NCBI GenBank assembly: GCA_009733575.1
Contig: ML769561.1
Coordinates: forward strand, 1-64,000
DNA from: Gymnopus androsaceus JB14
Lineage: Eukaryota; Basidiomycota; Agaricomycetes; Agaricales; Omphalotaceae
Direction: 5' to 3'
DNA: 64,000 bases
Below are positions 10,542-20,880 of this stretch, one piece after another. Under the pieces are notes generated by a model. The model saw only the letters and a program-made list of their open reading frames with translations. It had not been told where the DNA came from and ran no database searches. The position numbers and the translations under genes are program-made. Position 1 is the first letter of the stretch. Each line of letters begins with the position of its first letter.

Positions 10542-11134
10542 ATGACAGTCGAGCTGTTGGCTCGCGTTGCTCTTCTTGTAAGTCCAATTTGTCCACTGTT
10601 GTTTAGCTGTTGCTAACTTGTTTATCTATAGCATTGGTCGCTCGGACAGCATCCAGATGCTGAGGCCAAATTGTTTTGGCTATCCGTTGACCGTGACATT
10701 GATGAATATCGTGGCTCCAGTGGTTTCAAGAATCCAGATACCGTTGCAATGTGGTTGTGCGTTTCATTCTCCTGCAAATATCCTTCGATCCTGATCATCA
10801 TTCATCTAGGAGTTTTTGGTACCTTTACAACAAGGATGTAAAGAAGTACGGAGACCCAACTACTACAAGTGTTGTACTTGTTTCCACTTCTGCAGTTACC
10901 GACAACCAACACACTGTGATCAGCAAATGGGCCAAGACCATGGAGCCTCCTGCCGAGAAGAAGAGTAATAAGTGTCCATGCATGGATGACGGTGAAGACA
11001 ATGCTGCGAGGGCTAGTAGTGGCGTTGGTGGAGCTGGTGATAGTGGCGGCGCTGACAGTAGTGACAGAACTGGTAGTAGCGGTGGCCCTGGTGGTGATCC
11101 CAATAAATCGCTGAACGGTGCCGTTACTGAATGA
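10542..11134 (+). CDS. Small hypothetical protein, three exons, apparently intact
   Basis: The exons are 10542-10577, 10632-10756 and 10810-11134, with GT...AG introns of 54 and 53 bases. Joining them gives one open frame of about 160 residues: MTVELLARVALL, then HWSLGQHPDAEAKLFWLSVD, FWYLYNKDVKKYGDP, a KWAKTMEPP segment, and a low-complexity Ser/Gly/Asp tail ending SLNGAVTE. No known domain comes to mind. It stands alone between repeat-rich segments and could be a host orphan gene or cargo of a decayed transposon. Confidence 0.6.
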
Positions 11135-12000
11135 TGTCTCTCTCCATGATTTGTATAATATGCCATCCTTTCATTGTATTGTACAGTAGCTTTAGTCAAT
11201 CTCATGCAGTTCGTAAATCGTTCTCTCTTCCTGTGTGAAATTTAGCTCTTTGCAGTGGTCATGCATAGGTTGCTTATGGTCTCAGTGATAGCCAATATAA
11301 ATCGTTAAAAAATGCCTATTTGAATAACTATTGGAGAGCCCTGTCGCTGCCAGCGCGAGCTCCTCTCGGTAAAAATAGGAGCTGGTACAAGAGCTCAGCT
11401 CAAGATTAAATACCTATCGACAGCACAATTACCTGGAGCTCAAACATAGATCAGTTTACACCTCAATGCTATATTGTGTCTCAAGGTCAGCGTGAGGTAA
11501 GGAATCAAATCGACCTCAGTTTGATAGGACCCGTAGGCAACTTATTGTCCTTGAAATTTGGCATCAAATTCTCGTGACTCTCATCTCTGTCTGATATCCT
11601 CTCATTCAGGTCTTAACAACCTGATTTCCGAATTACAGTGTAGTAAGTGCTATAGTGCAAGAACCATGAATAAGAGTCACGATATGTGCATGTGATGATA
11701 TGTGACATGAAGTGACCAGCTTAACACACATCTAGGACACCCCAAATAATAGTAGAAGTATTAAGGAGTGTTTATTTAGTAATATTCAAGCAATTTTAAT
11801 CCTATTAAAATGCTTTCTATAGTAGGAGAGCTCCAGAAATCACACATTCCTTGTAAGTACCATATACACTGTATTATGCTGTAATGGTACAGTTAAATAT
11901 GGGACTCTTGAAGGGCTTATGGTATGGTACGGTTGGACACTGTACCATCCATACACCATATGCTATGGATACAGTGAAGAGCCCTAGTTTGGTCAGGTTA
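11135..12000. other. Non-coding, repeat-like
   Basis: No gene. Around 11870-11985 there are short inverted pairs (ATGGTAC/GTACCAT; AGGGCT/AGCCCT near the two sides), suggesting a small decayed MITE. The rest is AT-rich without recognisable structure. Confidence 0.35.
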
Positions 12001-12150
12001 CATCAGCAAACCTGGGTGTACTGGATAGCGCTGGATAGCACTATCCAGCACTCATAGCACTCATAGCACTCATAGCAAGTTCCCAATCTATCCAGAACTA
12101 TGGATTGCTATGGGGTGCTATGAACTGCTATGGATTGCTATACTTACCGC
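12001..12150. mobile_element. Truncated CATCAG-type element, CATAGC subfamily
   Basis: It begins CATCAGCAAACCTGGGTG after 'ta' and carries the same array as the complete copy at 18002-18289: TAGCACTATCCAGCACTC, then ACTCATAGC repeats, then CTATGG repeats. The right terminal repeat is missing, so no duplication can be checked. Confidence 0.75.
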
Positions 12151-12164
12151 AGGAACATCAGCTG

Positions 12165-12949
12165 TCAGATTCTATTCAATAGTAAATATATTACTTATTT
12201 AAATTGTTTTCCATTCCAATAGCTCCGAGCAGCCCACTGCTTGCTAGTAGTGTTGCTTCAATACAAGGAGATGGAGATGGTCTGCCAAAAACATAAAATC
12301 CAAATAAATTCATATATTACTATGTTTGTAGTACCTAGGACAATAACAATGGCACTAGAACTAAAACTACTTAGGATGACTATTTGTAAATTAGGTCTTC
12401 AAATGCCCACAGTTAAGATTGATAGTAAACTAAAGTGATGGGGAAGAATAAAGGCAAGTTGAACTTTGACAAGTCTGCGTCGATTCTTATAGTGCTGGCA
12501 GGAGAGATCCGAGAGAATGACAGCTATCAAATGGTTGACAGCTGGCACAAATGCTCGGTGATCCCATAGCAGCTCATTTCAGGCCATTATCCAGGTTTGC
12601 TGATGTAGTGAATTCCATGTAGGGGAAGAAACTAGATTGTAAAATGGAAAGGGGTGTCGGACCAACAGGAGTGTTTGTGGCAAATGATGTAGGTATCCAG
12701 AGTGACACACGTGGGGTAGAGTGTCGGCCGGCGTTTGGGGTTTTGAGAAATAAAAGCAATTAGGATGGGTACTTACAAGCTGTTACTAAGCTAGGTGAAT
12801 ATTATGCAGAATGGTCCATCAACCTGCCCTGGGTGACTTTGTTGAGATACATGGGTGCATTGTCACTCAAGAAGAGGCAGAGTCAAACAGTATATTCTGT
12901 TTGAGCCTTGTAGTGGGAGTCGGGAGGCAAACGGATGGGGGGATCAACA
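12165..12949. other. Host or older repeat sequence left of the DDE_1 transposon
   Basis: No supported gene. A minus-strand run near 12574-12759 (RVSLWIPTSFATNTPVGPTP) looks faintly coding but has no start, domain or intron pattern. Confidence 0.3.
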
Positions 12950-12951
12950 TA

Positions 12952-15900
12952 CTGTACCGTACTGAATCGTAGCGACCAAGGATGGAGCATTACATTTTTC
13001 AGTGGCATGGAGTTAGCGACCGGTGGGCTGTTACGCATTACCAGGCTCATATTAGGCGACTGCATACCAGTGCCAAATGCAAGCCACTTTTGTACAATAC
13101 CACCACCACTCCTTCATTGTACTTCATGTTTGGATTACAATACATCATCCTTTTACTGCTTGAAATGGCCAAAAATGAGAGAATAACAACGATCCCACCC
13201 AGTGCCCATACTTAAATTGTAGGTCTGTTTATGGTGAGTGCTCTACAATTACATCTCATGGCTCCTCATCATCTAACTTTGTCTGCCCAGAAAGAACCGA
13301 TTCCAAAAGAGCTTGACACCCATCTCAAGTATCTCAAGGATCTCCTTTCTAATTTACCATCTCATCTTCCTTTATCTCCTTCACCCTCTAATCACCGCTT
13401 TTCTCTTGATGATGATGATGTGAAGGAAGAAGGCTACGGCTATGCGCTAAATCACTGCCTTGAGCTTACATTCAAAACTTCATCCTTAGGCTCCGGGGGA
13501 AAGCTTGTGATCCAAGAGCGTGGTCACTGTTTTACTGATTTAATGACGATGTTTTGAAACATTTTGAAGCATCTTTCTTCCAGTGATCGCGATTTCTACG
13601 TGCTACGTTGGGTGGACCGTGTCATTGAAGCAGCTTTAGCAGCAGGTGCAAAGATTCCGAAGCGAAAGTAAGTTTTATTCATTCATCTCTGTAGCTTTTG
13701 ATAAACCTTTATGTTTTTAGGCTCGTCCTTAGTTCTGATGACGATTCGAGCAGCAATGACTCTCCGAAGCCAGTAAACACAAAGCGCCGCAAGACTACCC
13801 ATGTCCCTTCCAATACTGCCCAACCTATTGACATCTCCTCTGACTCTGAGTCTGAGAATGAACCACAGCCTCTGCTGTCAGCTTCATCCACTCAGACCAC
13901 TGCTACTGCTTCCACTCCTGCTGTTCTAGAGCCTGCTTCTGCTGCCACTTCCCTTCCTCCTCCTCCACTGCCCAAAAAGTTGCGCACAGGTACACTGTTT
14001 GACTTCGGCTGTACTCATGTTAGCCGAGAGGAATTCCGAGAACAGCAGGCAGAGTTTGATAAGGTTTACCTCGAGTCGATGGAAAAGAGAAAGGCTTGAG
14101 AGGCAGTGGAGAAAGCTAAACAAGAGCAGCGGAAGCGAGATCTTACTTGTGAACGTGTTCATTGTTACCGGCACAGGGTACGCAAGGATGTGAAGGATCA
14201 TGGCCACAAGTCGAAAGGGAAACAAGTGAAAGAGGCCATTTTAGGACATGACTTGGGTCTTAGGAGAGCAGATGAGACGGAGGATTTGGCGGAGCTTTCA
14301 AGGCCAGGGAAGGACTGGAAATTGAAGAGGAATGGTAAGAAAGGTGGTGTTGTTCAGCGTCGACATGAACGTGCCAACTGGTACCACCCATTCCTCGGGG
14401 TTCACATTAATCGCATTGCTCCTCGTGTCCTATGGTCCCCACATCGTATTGCTGCTACGCTTCGTCTCCAGATGCCAGAACTCTTTTCCCGTCTTCATCG
14501 TGGAACTGTGGGGAAGTGGATCTCAAAGAATGGGAAACAGTGGTCCAAGCAAACAGAACGCAATGTTGCTCGCCGGTCAGCGCTAGCTCGAAGTGGACTA
14601 GTTGGTGTATTGACACCATACCCAGACATTGTTCAGGTGATTAAGGATAAATTGTTGGGCTATCGTGAATCAGGCATACCTGTCGGTCGTTTCATTGCAC
14701 GTTCCATAATGATTGCGATCATTCAGCAATGTTTACCGAGGCTCATGATAGACACACCTTTCAAGTGTTCTGAGGTAAGTTTCTCTGCTCTTCAGTAAAT
14801 TGCTCATGTTTTTTGAACTTCGCTTTACAGAAATATGTTGGGCAATTTCTGCAAAGCACACTTGACTGGTCAATCCAACATGGTACTTGTGCTGCTGCAC
14901 ATCTTCCTGAAAACGCCTCCGAGCTCTGCAAGCGCTCCCTCTTCCGGATATTCCATCTCATTGATCACTACGACATCCCTCCCAAGCTTCATATCAACAT
15001 GGACCAAACAGGTGTTGGTCTGATGATGACACCGAAGACAACTTATGCAAAGAAGGGCAGCCGTCAAGTTGATATTCATGCTACTGATGAGAAACGATCT
15101 TACACATTGTGTGTAGCATTGACTCCTGATGGAGATCTTCTTCCATTTCAAGTGGTCTGGAGTGGTTCATCAGTGCGCTCGCTACCTAGCGGAGTTGCTG
15201 ATGGGATGCAGGAAGCGCTTGATTTGGGATTTGACTTCACTTTTGCTGCGAGCCAGAAGAAGACCAGCCATTTCAGCACTCTCAAGACAAAGAAGGAGGT
15301 AATATTTTGTCTTTTTCAATTTCAGTGTGTATGATCTCAACTCCACTTGTTTCTAGTGGATGCAGAACATCTTGAAGCCTTGGGTAGAGAATTATGTCAA
15401 GACTCACAACTTACCCAAGGACCAGAAATGTATTCTTTTCATCGATTGCTACCCTGTTCATATTGGGAAGGAGTTTTGCATTTTTGTTTTCAAAGATTTT
15501 TGAAACGTTTTCTTGGTTTTTGTTCCAGCAAATTGTACATTGATGATTCCTCCGATTTGGCCTACTTAACAATTAAGTCTAGGCACTGGGATGTTTCAAC
15601 CTGCTGATGTTGGTATTCAACGTGTTCTCAAGCACTTTATATGCCAGCGACTGCTAGAGTATCTAGTGAACATTCATAAGACTCAGCTTTTGAGTGGATT
15701 AACTCCTGAACAAGTGAAGTTTACCACATCTTACCCCATCCTCCGCAATGCATCTGTGCAACCCATCATTGAGGTATTCAAGTTCTTCAATAGCCCTGAT
15801 GGCCGCGACATCATTTGCCGGGTTAGTTATCCTCAACGTTTACCTTTTCATATGACCTGATTTTATTTCACAGGCTTGGGACAAGTGCGTTGTTGAAGAC

Positions 15901-16444
15901 TTCAACCTCAGCAATACATGCATGGCTGGCCGTAACACCAAAGCTGCCTACCATCAATATCTTGCATCTGATGAAATCTTCCGCAATGAGATTCGCAATA
16001 AGATCGGTGAGCAGGAGTTTGCCAACATTGAAGCTGAACTGGAGGAGGAAGCTGCTGCTGAAGGGGAAGATGCAGAGGATGATGATTCTGACATTCCTCT
16101 CAAATCAATCATCAAGGAGGTCAGCGGACTCAATATTGATGTTTTGGACAATGGTACATTCTCTGTAGACTCGACTCTTGTTGATCGGGGAGATGATGGA
16201 GTGTTAAGGCGATTGGTATGCATGAAGATGTCTGGGCTTACAATGATGAAGGAAATCCAATGGCGCCTGTTACTTAGGTAGTTAATTACATCCCTGTGGG
16301 GGCGAAAAATATCGAAAAAAATAGCATTTTTTGACTGTTTAAAAGTTAGCAACCAGGTCAGCGTTACGCGTTACCCCTGTGTAATTAGGCAACAACCAAA
16401 CCTAGTGTTACACGTTACCGTCGCTACGATTCAGTACGGTACAG
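12952..16444 (+). mobile_element. DDE_1 (pogo/Tc1-mariner-type) transposon with complete ends
   Basis: The left end at 12952 begins CTGTACCGTACTGAATCG and continues to a 25-bp terminal repeat whose exact reverse complement ends at 16444. Both ends are flanked by TA (12950-12951 and 16445-16446), the known target duplication of the Tc1/mariner superfamily. Just inside the right end lie repeated GTTAC motifs (GCGTTACGCGTTACC, GTGTTACACGTTACC). The interior holds one DDE_1-type transposase gene that is now broken. Full length is 3,493 bp. Confidence 0.9.
13258..16281 (+). pseudogene. DDE_1-family transposase, broken by stops
   Basis: A multi-exon transposase of the DDE_1 (pogo/CENP-B/jerky-like) type, which cuts at the terminal repeats. 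The N-terminal part is acidic and Ser-rich (LVLSSDDDSSSNDSPKPVN). It is followed by a charged coiled region, a DNA-binding-like region (NRIAPRVLWSPHRIAATLRL), and then the catalytic core: first aspartate in LHINMDQTGVG (about 14990-15020), second in CILFIDCYPVH (about 15430-15460), third in FQPADVGIQRVLKH (about 15595). An acidic tail follows (EEEAAAEGEDAEDDDSD). In-frame stops at about 13554 and 14097, plus an exon that runs into TGA after FCIFVFKDF, show that this copy is probably inactive, although introns there could hide some breaks. Confidence 0.8.
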
Positions 16445-16532
16445 TACTAAACAGGCTTATATACAGTAAATACCAATTTCCAATCGGAAGCCGTGGCGAG
16501 CAACGGCACTCGGCAAAATCAAAATCCAACAG

Positions 16533-16944
16533 CATCAGAAAAAACTGTTTTGGGCCCAGGAGGATCTAAGGTCACCTAGTCCTCTTAGGCAACCTGAGGC
16601 ATCCTAGTCAGCCCAGGAAAAAGGGTAAAACTTTGGACACCTCAGGTATCCTAGTCTAGGTGTCCTAGGATATCCTGGGATGTCCTGGAGCATCCTGGGA
16701 CATCCTGGGGCATCCTGAGGCATCCTGGGATAGAAATGTTATCCTAGGATGCCCCAGGATTCCCCAGGACACCCTCAGGATGCCCCAGGACATCCCAGGA
16801 TATCCCAGGACACCTAGGATGACTAGGATACCTGAGGTGTCCAAAGTTTTACCCTTCTTCCTGGGCGAACTAGGATGCCTCAGGCTGCCTAAGAGGACTA
16901 GGTGACCTTAGATCCTCCTGGGCCCAAAACAGTTTTTGCTGATG
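16533..16944. mobile_element. CATCAG-type MITE, CATCCTGGG subfamily
   Basis: It is 412 bp, begins CATCAGAAAAAACTGTTTTG and ends in the matching CAAAACAGTTTTTGCTGATG, with the 2-base duplication 'ag' on both sides. The two halves are mirror images built from CATCCTGGG/CCCAGGATG and CCTAGG motifs, so one strand can fold into a long hairpin. It is non-coding and clearly the same subfamily as 28662-29056. Confidence 0.9.
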
Positions 16945-17189
16945 AGACTTTGTCAATGTTAGCCTTAAGGCCTTAGGGCTTATTTGGACCTTAATTAATT
17001 TCAAGTAAAGGCAAGGGGGACCAAAGATTTTTTTTAATTACACAGAGTCGAAATTTTTTTTAATGGCCTCAAAGAGTGAACCGACCAACTCTGTGACATG
17101 GAAATTGCCTTATTAGGGTGTCAAAGCTGTATATTATGATGTAAGTGTGACATCTGATGTCACCATATGTCCCCTATAGGTACCGGGTA

Positions 17190-17363
17190 CAGTCAAACAT
17201 CTCATATGGAATATGGTTGGGGACCCCAAAAATATATTCCATATGGTGGATATTCCATATGACATATAAATTTGAGGGGAGTTTGGCATTCTGTACTGCC
17301 AAAATCATATTCCATATGAAGTATTATTCCATAGCATATTATTCCATATGAGATAGTTGACTG
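17190..17363. mobile_element. 174-bp TA-flanked MITE with CATATGGAATAT motifs
   Basis: The ends are CAGTCAAACATCTCATATGG and, on the other strand, CAGTCAACTATCTCATATGG. TA lies on both sides (17188-17189, 17364-17365), fitting a Tc1/mariner-type MITE. The interior repeats the palindromic TATTCCATATG motif at least five times. Confidence 0.8.
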
Positions 17364-17365
17364 TA

Positions 17366-17977
17366 CCAGTCACCTTCATTCCCATACACAACCCATACAT
17401 TCCCCAGTGCTCGAATAGCTCATTGAGCTTAACAAAGGTAGCAGAAACTGCGCGAAGAAAAACTTCAAGCCTTCAGAAACCTAGTATTTCAACCAAACCT
17501 CACTGACAAAAGGTTGGGTAAGATTTTTTTTAGTGGTCTCGGAGGGTGAACCAACCAACCACTGGAGTGTACCGGTCCGTAATCCCGGTTCCCCCTTGAG
17601 TAAAGGTCAAGTTAAGGGTTTAGATTTAAATACAAAACAAAACAAAAAATCTTAATCTTCCTGTAACCTCATACACATACCAGTGCCTTCCCAGAGCCTT
17701 CCTTAGTATTACTATCTTAATATGTATTGAAGGCCTTTTCACTCTGGCTTTACACTATATAAAATGGGGCCATCGGCATCTGGAAGCCCTGAAATACCGT
17801 TTTAAGGTTGCAGCCAATTTTGCAAGAGGCAACCCATTAGGTTGAACTCCTTTGCAGAGTTAGCTCATGATGTCATGAAACCAATGTGCTTCATTCCCTC
17901 GATGAAAAACTGGAATCTGATCAAAACCGCGTAGCTGGATGGTGATACGGTTGTAGAGGGACAGATGATATGGCACC
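17366..17977. other. Non-coding spacer
   Basis: No gene seen. A phrase of T-run plus GTGAACC(A/G)ACCAAC occurs at about 17525 and also at about 17045, a dispersed repeat of unknown type. Confidence 0.35.
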
Positions 17978-18812
17978 ATTTTTCACCAAATATTTCAACT
18001 TCATCAGCAAAACCTGGGTGAACTGGACAGCACTGGATAGTGCTATCCAGTGCTCATAGCACTCATAGCACCCATAGCAAGGTCCCCATCTATCCAGAGC
18101 TATGGGCTGCTATGGATCACTATGGATTGCTATAGAGCATGACATCTGTCAACAGGCAATATAATTTAGGCAGCTCATAGTAGTTCATAGCTACCCATAG
18201 AAATTCATAGTGATTCATAGCATTTCATATTTCTATGGCTGCTATGGCTTGCTATAACAGCTATGGCAATTATCCAGGTTTTGCTGATGTTCAACTTTGA
18301 TTTCAACTTCAGGTTTCAACTTTCAACTTGAAATCACATGTTTAACTCAAACTTTCAACTTTGGGACCAACTTCAACTTTTGACTTTCTCTATTTTAACT
18401 TGAACTTTAGGGCAATAGTAGTACTACTTGAGAACACAAGTGCTTCAATAGTTATTCACAGTGTGTCAACTGCAGAATATATTTTATTCAACTAGTAACC
18501 TATCAAAAAAAAGCCTGATACCAATTTTTGCCAAATATTTCAGATTCAACTTTGATTTGAACTTTGGGTTCCAACTTTTAACTTGAAATCACATATTTAA
18601 CTTGAAATTTCAACTTTGGGACCAACTTCAACTTTCAAATTTCTCTATTTTAAGTTGAACTTGTTGAGGCACAAGTACATCTTGTAACTTGAAAGTTGAA
18701 ATCCCTTGACATGCACTACAAATAGTATACTTAGAAGTTGAAGTTGAACAAGTCAATGTACACACATGAAATCAAAATGGATCAATCAAAGTCGAAATAT
18801 TTGGTGAAAAAT
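17978..18812. mobile_element. Inverted-repeat element with TCAACTT arrays, hosting a nested MITE
   Basis: The outer ends match in inverted orientation: ATTTTTCACCAAATATTTC at 17978 and its complement ending at 18812. The interior is built of TTCAACTT/CAACTTTGGGACC repeats in two copies (about 18293-18420 and 18535-18665). The CATCAG-type MITE at 18002-18289 has inserted near its left end. No coding region. Confidence 0.65.
18002..18289. mobile_element. CATCAG-type MITE, CATAGC subfamily, complete
   Basis: It is 288 bp. It begins CATCAGCAAAACCTGGGTG and ends CCAGGTTTTGCTGATG, with 'tt' on each side. The array is TCATAGCA/TGCTATGG motifs throughout, in opposite orientation in the two halves. 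The flanks also match over 8 bases (ttcaactt), but the surrounding DNA is itself a TCAACTT repeat, so I take 2 bases as the duplication. Confidence 0.9.
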
Positions 18813-19626
18813 AACTTCATAAGATGATGTATGTATGGCAAGACGAGGGCAATTACCCTAGTATGTCAATGTAAGTACAAGCCAAAATCTGTACTTTATG
18901 TTCGATGCAAAAAAAAAGATAGCAAGCATTTGTTTACTTGTCGGACTGCACAGCCCCTACACAACAGCCAGATCTCCAAGCTTGAGCCTGAAGAGCGCCG
19001 CTCCGACATTATGTAGCTCTGTAAATCCACCATTGTTCACAGCGTACAGATCACCCTTGTCGGATTCTGTTCTTCCAAATGCTACCGATAAAGGCTGCGT
19101 ATAAGTGTCAATATCCGGATCTCCTGCAAGCACCAAGACCTCCTTCGTTTCATGATCGATCCTCACATACTGATTTAGCGTGAATGAAGCTGCAAAAATA
19201 TTCCCCTCTTCATCAAGAGCAAACTCTGCTACGGAGGTTAAATTTGTCACCACGACCTCTGGTTCCCCCAGAGGGAGGCCAGTGTTGGGATGGATAGGAA
19301 TCCGAGCGATGAGGGCTTCTTGCCAGTTGCTGAAATAGAGATACTTTGTCGAATTGTTTTTGGGTTGAAAGAGATGGATACCATAGACACCACTGGTACT
19401 GTCGATAGGCTGAACTGTAGTCAGTGAATTATTGATAGCCATAAAGTAGTGCCCAGTTTTGACGTTCAGGATGTTGATAATGCCCAACGGACTATCGCCA
19501 ACGTATATGAGCCCTTTCTCTTTCGAAATCACATCCATGCCAGTGAAGATGCGCGAATTTGGGAAGTGGGCTACTTCGTCGACGCGCGCCGGATGCTCGG
19601 GGAAGCCGGTCATGTTAATATAGAAG

Positions 19627-20465
19627 CACTGTGACAGTCAAGGAACATGATTTTCATGTTCCGAGTTCACCTAAAATTCATTGAGGAGTGCTTGATTTTT
19701 ATTGGATTGACACTGATATTCATAGAATTCTCCATGATTTTGCTCGGAATAACTCATGTGCAAATTTGATGTTTTAATGTTCTCTTTTCATGGAGCAGTC
19801 TATGAATTACATCTCATTTGACCTGATTTGTCTGTAAACGAAGCGAAATAATACTAGTGACAAACCTATAGTCTGCCACTAGTTTGTTCGTACTTTTTAC
19901 TAGTCTTAAGTAAAATAGCTCAACAACAACTATGTATATACACTTAACTTAACTATTAGCTTAACTACAACTACAATACTATACTACTACATAGTTAGTC
20001 TAGTGTTGATATACAAACACTATGGTTTGAACTCTCGACTCCACGAACGTGCGTACCTGTAAGCGCCCAGGCTTCGCGCATGCGGGTTTTACCACTGCGC
20101 CAAGATAGCTTCATAACAAGATAGAGTTACATAGAATATATAGCATTATTTCATAGTGTATACATTGAACTTCATTTGCATTTCCATGATTTGAACTATT
20201 CAATAAATTACGAAAATATTATGAAACAGATTTTCACATGGAAAACCATGAATGTTTGAAGTCAGGGTCCTGGAAGGAAATAATATATACAATTAATATC
20301 ATGAAATTTTCCATGAAACAATCAGGTTGCGCCCATGGAGTATAATTCATAGAAAGTGTCTTGAATTATACAAGGAGCATGAATATTTATTTCAGTGAAA
20401 AGGAGATGATTCATTCAAATCATATCACTAGACCATGATTTTCATGTGCTTCGGCTCTCACAGTG
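19627..20465. mobile_element. CACTA-like non-autonomous element, 839 bp
   Basis: The ends are CACTGTGACAGTCAAGG and, on the other strand, CACTGTGAGAGCCGAAG. The CACTR start fits CACTA/EnSpm ends, and the host gene shows a 3-base duplication (CTT on the gene strand, with one extra A at the junction). The interior repeats CATGAAA/TTTCATG motifs in a subterminal array. It also contains a tRNA-derived sequence at 20024-20102. No transposase is encoded. Confidence 0.75.
20015..20113 (-). repeat. tRNA-derived sequence (SINE head) with pol III A and B boxes
   Basis: On the minus strand, TGGCGCAGTGGT (20102-20091) matches the A box and GAGAGTTCAAACC (20036-20024) the B box, spaced about 55 bases apart as in tRNA genes with a variable arm. 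The acceptor and T stems do not pair well, so this is not a working tRNA. AT-rich DNA with TTAG/TAAC motifs follows on the 3' side to about 19860, as expected for a SINE body. Confidence 0.5.
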
Positions 20466-20880
20466 TAAGATGATAGGTGATCCTAGGACATCGACGTGGG
20501 TCCACACAGAGAGGTTACTGCAGGCAACGTAGAACTGGTCGTGCTCTACTTCGACGATCCCGTGTGCGACCAAGCATCCCTCAAATGTGTGGATGTGTCT
20601 GACGGACCCGTGGATCGAGTCCGGTTCGATTTGATAGATAATTGGGAAATTGTCAAGGGCGACCATAACCTCACCGCTTTCGCGAACGGCAAGTGTCTCT
20701 AAACTGATACTGGAGTTGAAATGATAGATAGTTTCGACTTGCACAGGAACTATGGAGACAAAAGTTAGACTAGAATATCAGCGAAGCAGCCTGATTATTA
20801 CTTTTATACCCTGATCCAATCTGGCAAAGGATACCAATGGTAGTACCAAGGATGGTAGCGAATAAGAGGGATATACGCAT

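Larger units (their letters stand above)
18957..20880 (-). pseudogene. Secreted SMP-30/gluconolactonase-like beta-propeller, split by a transposon
   Basis: The ATG at 20880 starts a signal peptide (MRISLLFATILGTTIGILCQ). After one intron (about 20749-20810) the protein reads SISLETLAVRESGEVMVALD, FEGCLVAHGIVEVEHDQFYV and ACSNLSVW. The second half at 18957-19613 reads TGMDVISKEKGLIYVGDSPL, YGIHLFQPKNNSTKYLYFSN, VAEFALDEEGNIFAASF and PLSVAFGRTESDKGDLYAVN. This is the pattern of secreted fungal SMP-30-like propellers, whose known relatives hydrolyse lactones. The element at 19627-20465 interrupts it. Removing the element and one copy of a 3-base duplication rejoins the frame as ...SPIIFYINMTGF.... 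The coding sequence on both sides is otherwise clean, so the insertion looks recent. Confidence 0.75.

Noticed and set aside
18000..18291. An 8-base duplication (ttcaactt) around the MITE, suggesting hAT
   Set aside because: The flank is itself a TCAACTT repeat, and the seven other complete copies consistently show only 2 bases.
20015..20113. A functional tRNA gene
   Set aside because: A and B boxes are present but the acceptor and T stems do not pair; a tRNA-derived repeat fits better.
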